This document shows positions 13,752 to 14,046 of a stretch of 14,046 nucleotides of DNA, in pieces. Both the position numbers and the translations under genes were made by a program. How positions within the stretch are numbered: the first letter of the stretch is position 1; each line of letters starts with the position of its first letter. The stretch spans positions 1-14,046 of the forward strand of contig JACPZF010000001.1 in the NCBI GenBank assembly GCA_016195615.1, read 5' to 3'. This DNA is from Candidatus Gottesmanbacteria bacterium. GTDB taxonomy: Bacteria > Patescibacteriota > Microgenomatia > JACPZF01. The notes beneath the pieces are model-generated. The model saw only the letters and a program-made list of their open reading frames with translations, searched no databases and had not been told where the DNA came from.

Positions 13752-13780
13752 TTGACAAAACGTCAATTATATTCCATAAT
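13752..13780 (+). promoter_or_regulatory. Promoter of the AbiEi-like gene
   Basis: TTGACA (13752-13757), 17 bases and CATAAT (13775-13780) give a good sigma-70-type promoter. Transcription would begin near 13787, followed by AAAGGA (13801-13806) six bases ahead of the ATG at 13813. Confidence 0.75.
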
Positions 13781-13800
13781 TAGTAGTAATTATTACTAAT
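13779..13800. promoter_or_regulatory. Inverted-repeat operator candidate
   Basis: ATTAGTAGTAATTATTACTAAT is a 22-base inverted repeat with one mismatched pair. It runs from the last two bases of the -10 to the ribosome binding site, so a bound protein would block both. AbiEi antitoxins are known to repress their own operons through inverted repeats of about this length, which makes the downstream product the likely ligand. Confidence 0.6.
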
Positions 13801-13812
13801 AAAGGAACAAAT

Positions 13813-14046
13813 ATGAATATTTTGAAGCTAAACAATTTTTTGAAACAGGCGCCATATTTGACAAAGCAAAACCTCGCGTTGGCGCTCTCTCAGGAAGGAG
13901 AGAACCTTAATTACTGGATAAAAAAACTGTTGAAAGAAAGACAGCTCATAAGTCTAAAAAAGGGATTGTATGTCTTCTCATACTTCGTCGATATGGTTTC
14001 GCAGGATCCCAAAAACAAGGAGATGTATTTTGCCTATATCGCCAAC
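13813..14046 (+). CDS. AbiEi-like antitoxin/regulator, N-terminal part
   Basis: The first 78 codons are in the window and the frame is open to the last base. The protein begins MNILKLNNFLKQAPYLTKQN and has a predicted winged-helix pattern: QNLALALSQEGENLNYWIKK as helices, then LLKERQLISLKKGLYVFS as the recognition and wing segment. The 'KKGLYVFS' ending is typical of AbiEi-type antitoxins (type IV systems, partner AbiEii nucleotidyltransferase) and of related predicted regulators. Promoter, operator-like inverted repeat and AAAGGA ribosome site are all present. The toxin gene, if any, lies beyond the window, so the system assignment is inference. Confidence 0.6.
   Translation, partial: MNILKLNNFLKQAPYLTKQNLALALSQEGENLNYWIKKLLKERQLISLKKGLYVFSYFVDMVSQDPKNKEMYFAYIAN

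Overview
The window looks like chromosomal DNA from a Candidate Phyla Radiation bacterium (Patescibacteria), most likely the Microgenomates group. The evidence is the gene set: membrane-anchored cohesin-like and dockerin-like proteins with Thr-Pro linkers, a giant LamG/glycine-rich surface protein, a polysaccharide ligase-like protein fused to TPRs, and a DUF4143 ATPase, together with several families of short palindromic repeats in and beside genes. TGA and TAA both act as stops, so the TGA-to-glycine recoding of some related lineages is not seen. The taxonomic placement is inference from family knowledge; no marker gene is present.

Left part, minus strand (1-7258). A small single-pass membrane protein (7258-6683) is followed by a giant open reading frame that starts at 6562 and leaves the window still open at base 1 (at least 2187 residues). 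The giant protein has a membrane-spanning N-terminus, a 'DPxRxYPVxIDPT' element, five LamG (concanavalin-like) modules, a long glycine-rich domain between LamG2 and LamG3, and a fibronectin-III-like module. It is probably a cell-surface adhesin or glycan-binding protein. Two palindromic elements of 74 and 89 bases sit inside its reading frame without breaking it, and related copies fill the gap between the two genes.

Middle, plus strand (7327-12380). A divergent promoter region (7259-7326) separates the minus genes from a plus-strand series: an O-antigen ligase-like membrane protein with C-terminal TPRs; an exported cohesin-linker-Ig-dockerin protein; a membrane-anchored cohesin protein; and, overlapping it by one base, a chimeric protein in which a broken cohesin runs directly into the exported part of a second cohesin protein. 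Together these could build a small cell-surface scaffold held by cohesin-dockerin contacts, with the ligase and LamG protein serving the surface glycan layer. That joint function is inference.

Right part (12381-14046). A DUF4143 AAA ATPase gene with its own strong, apparently leaderless promoter lies between two relics of dockerin coding sequence that form imperfect direct repeats, as if the ATPase gene had landed in a former dockerin gene. The window ends inside a gene whose N-terminus looks like an AbiEi-type antitoxin. Its promoter carries a near-perfect 22-base inverted repeat suited to autorepression. No rRNA, tRNA, CRISPR array, transposase or clear rho-independent terminator was seen.
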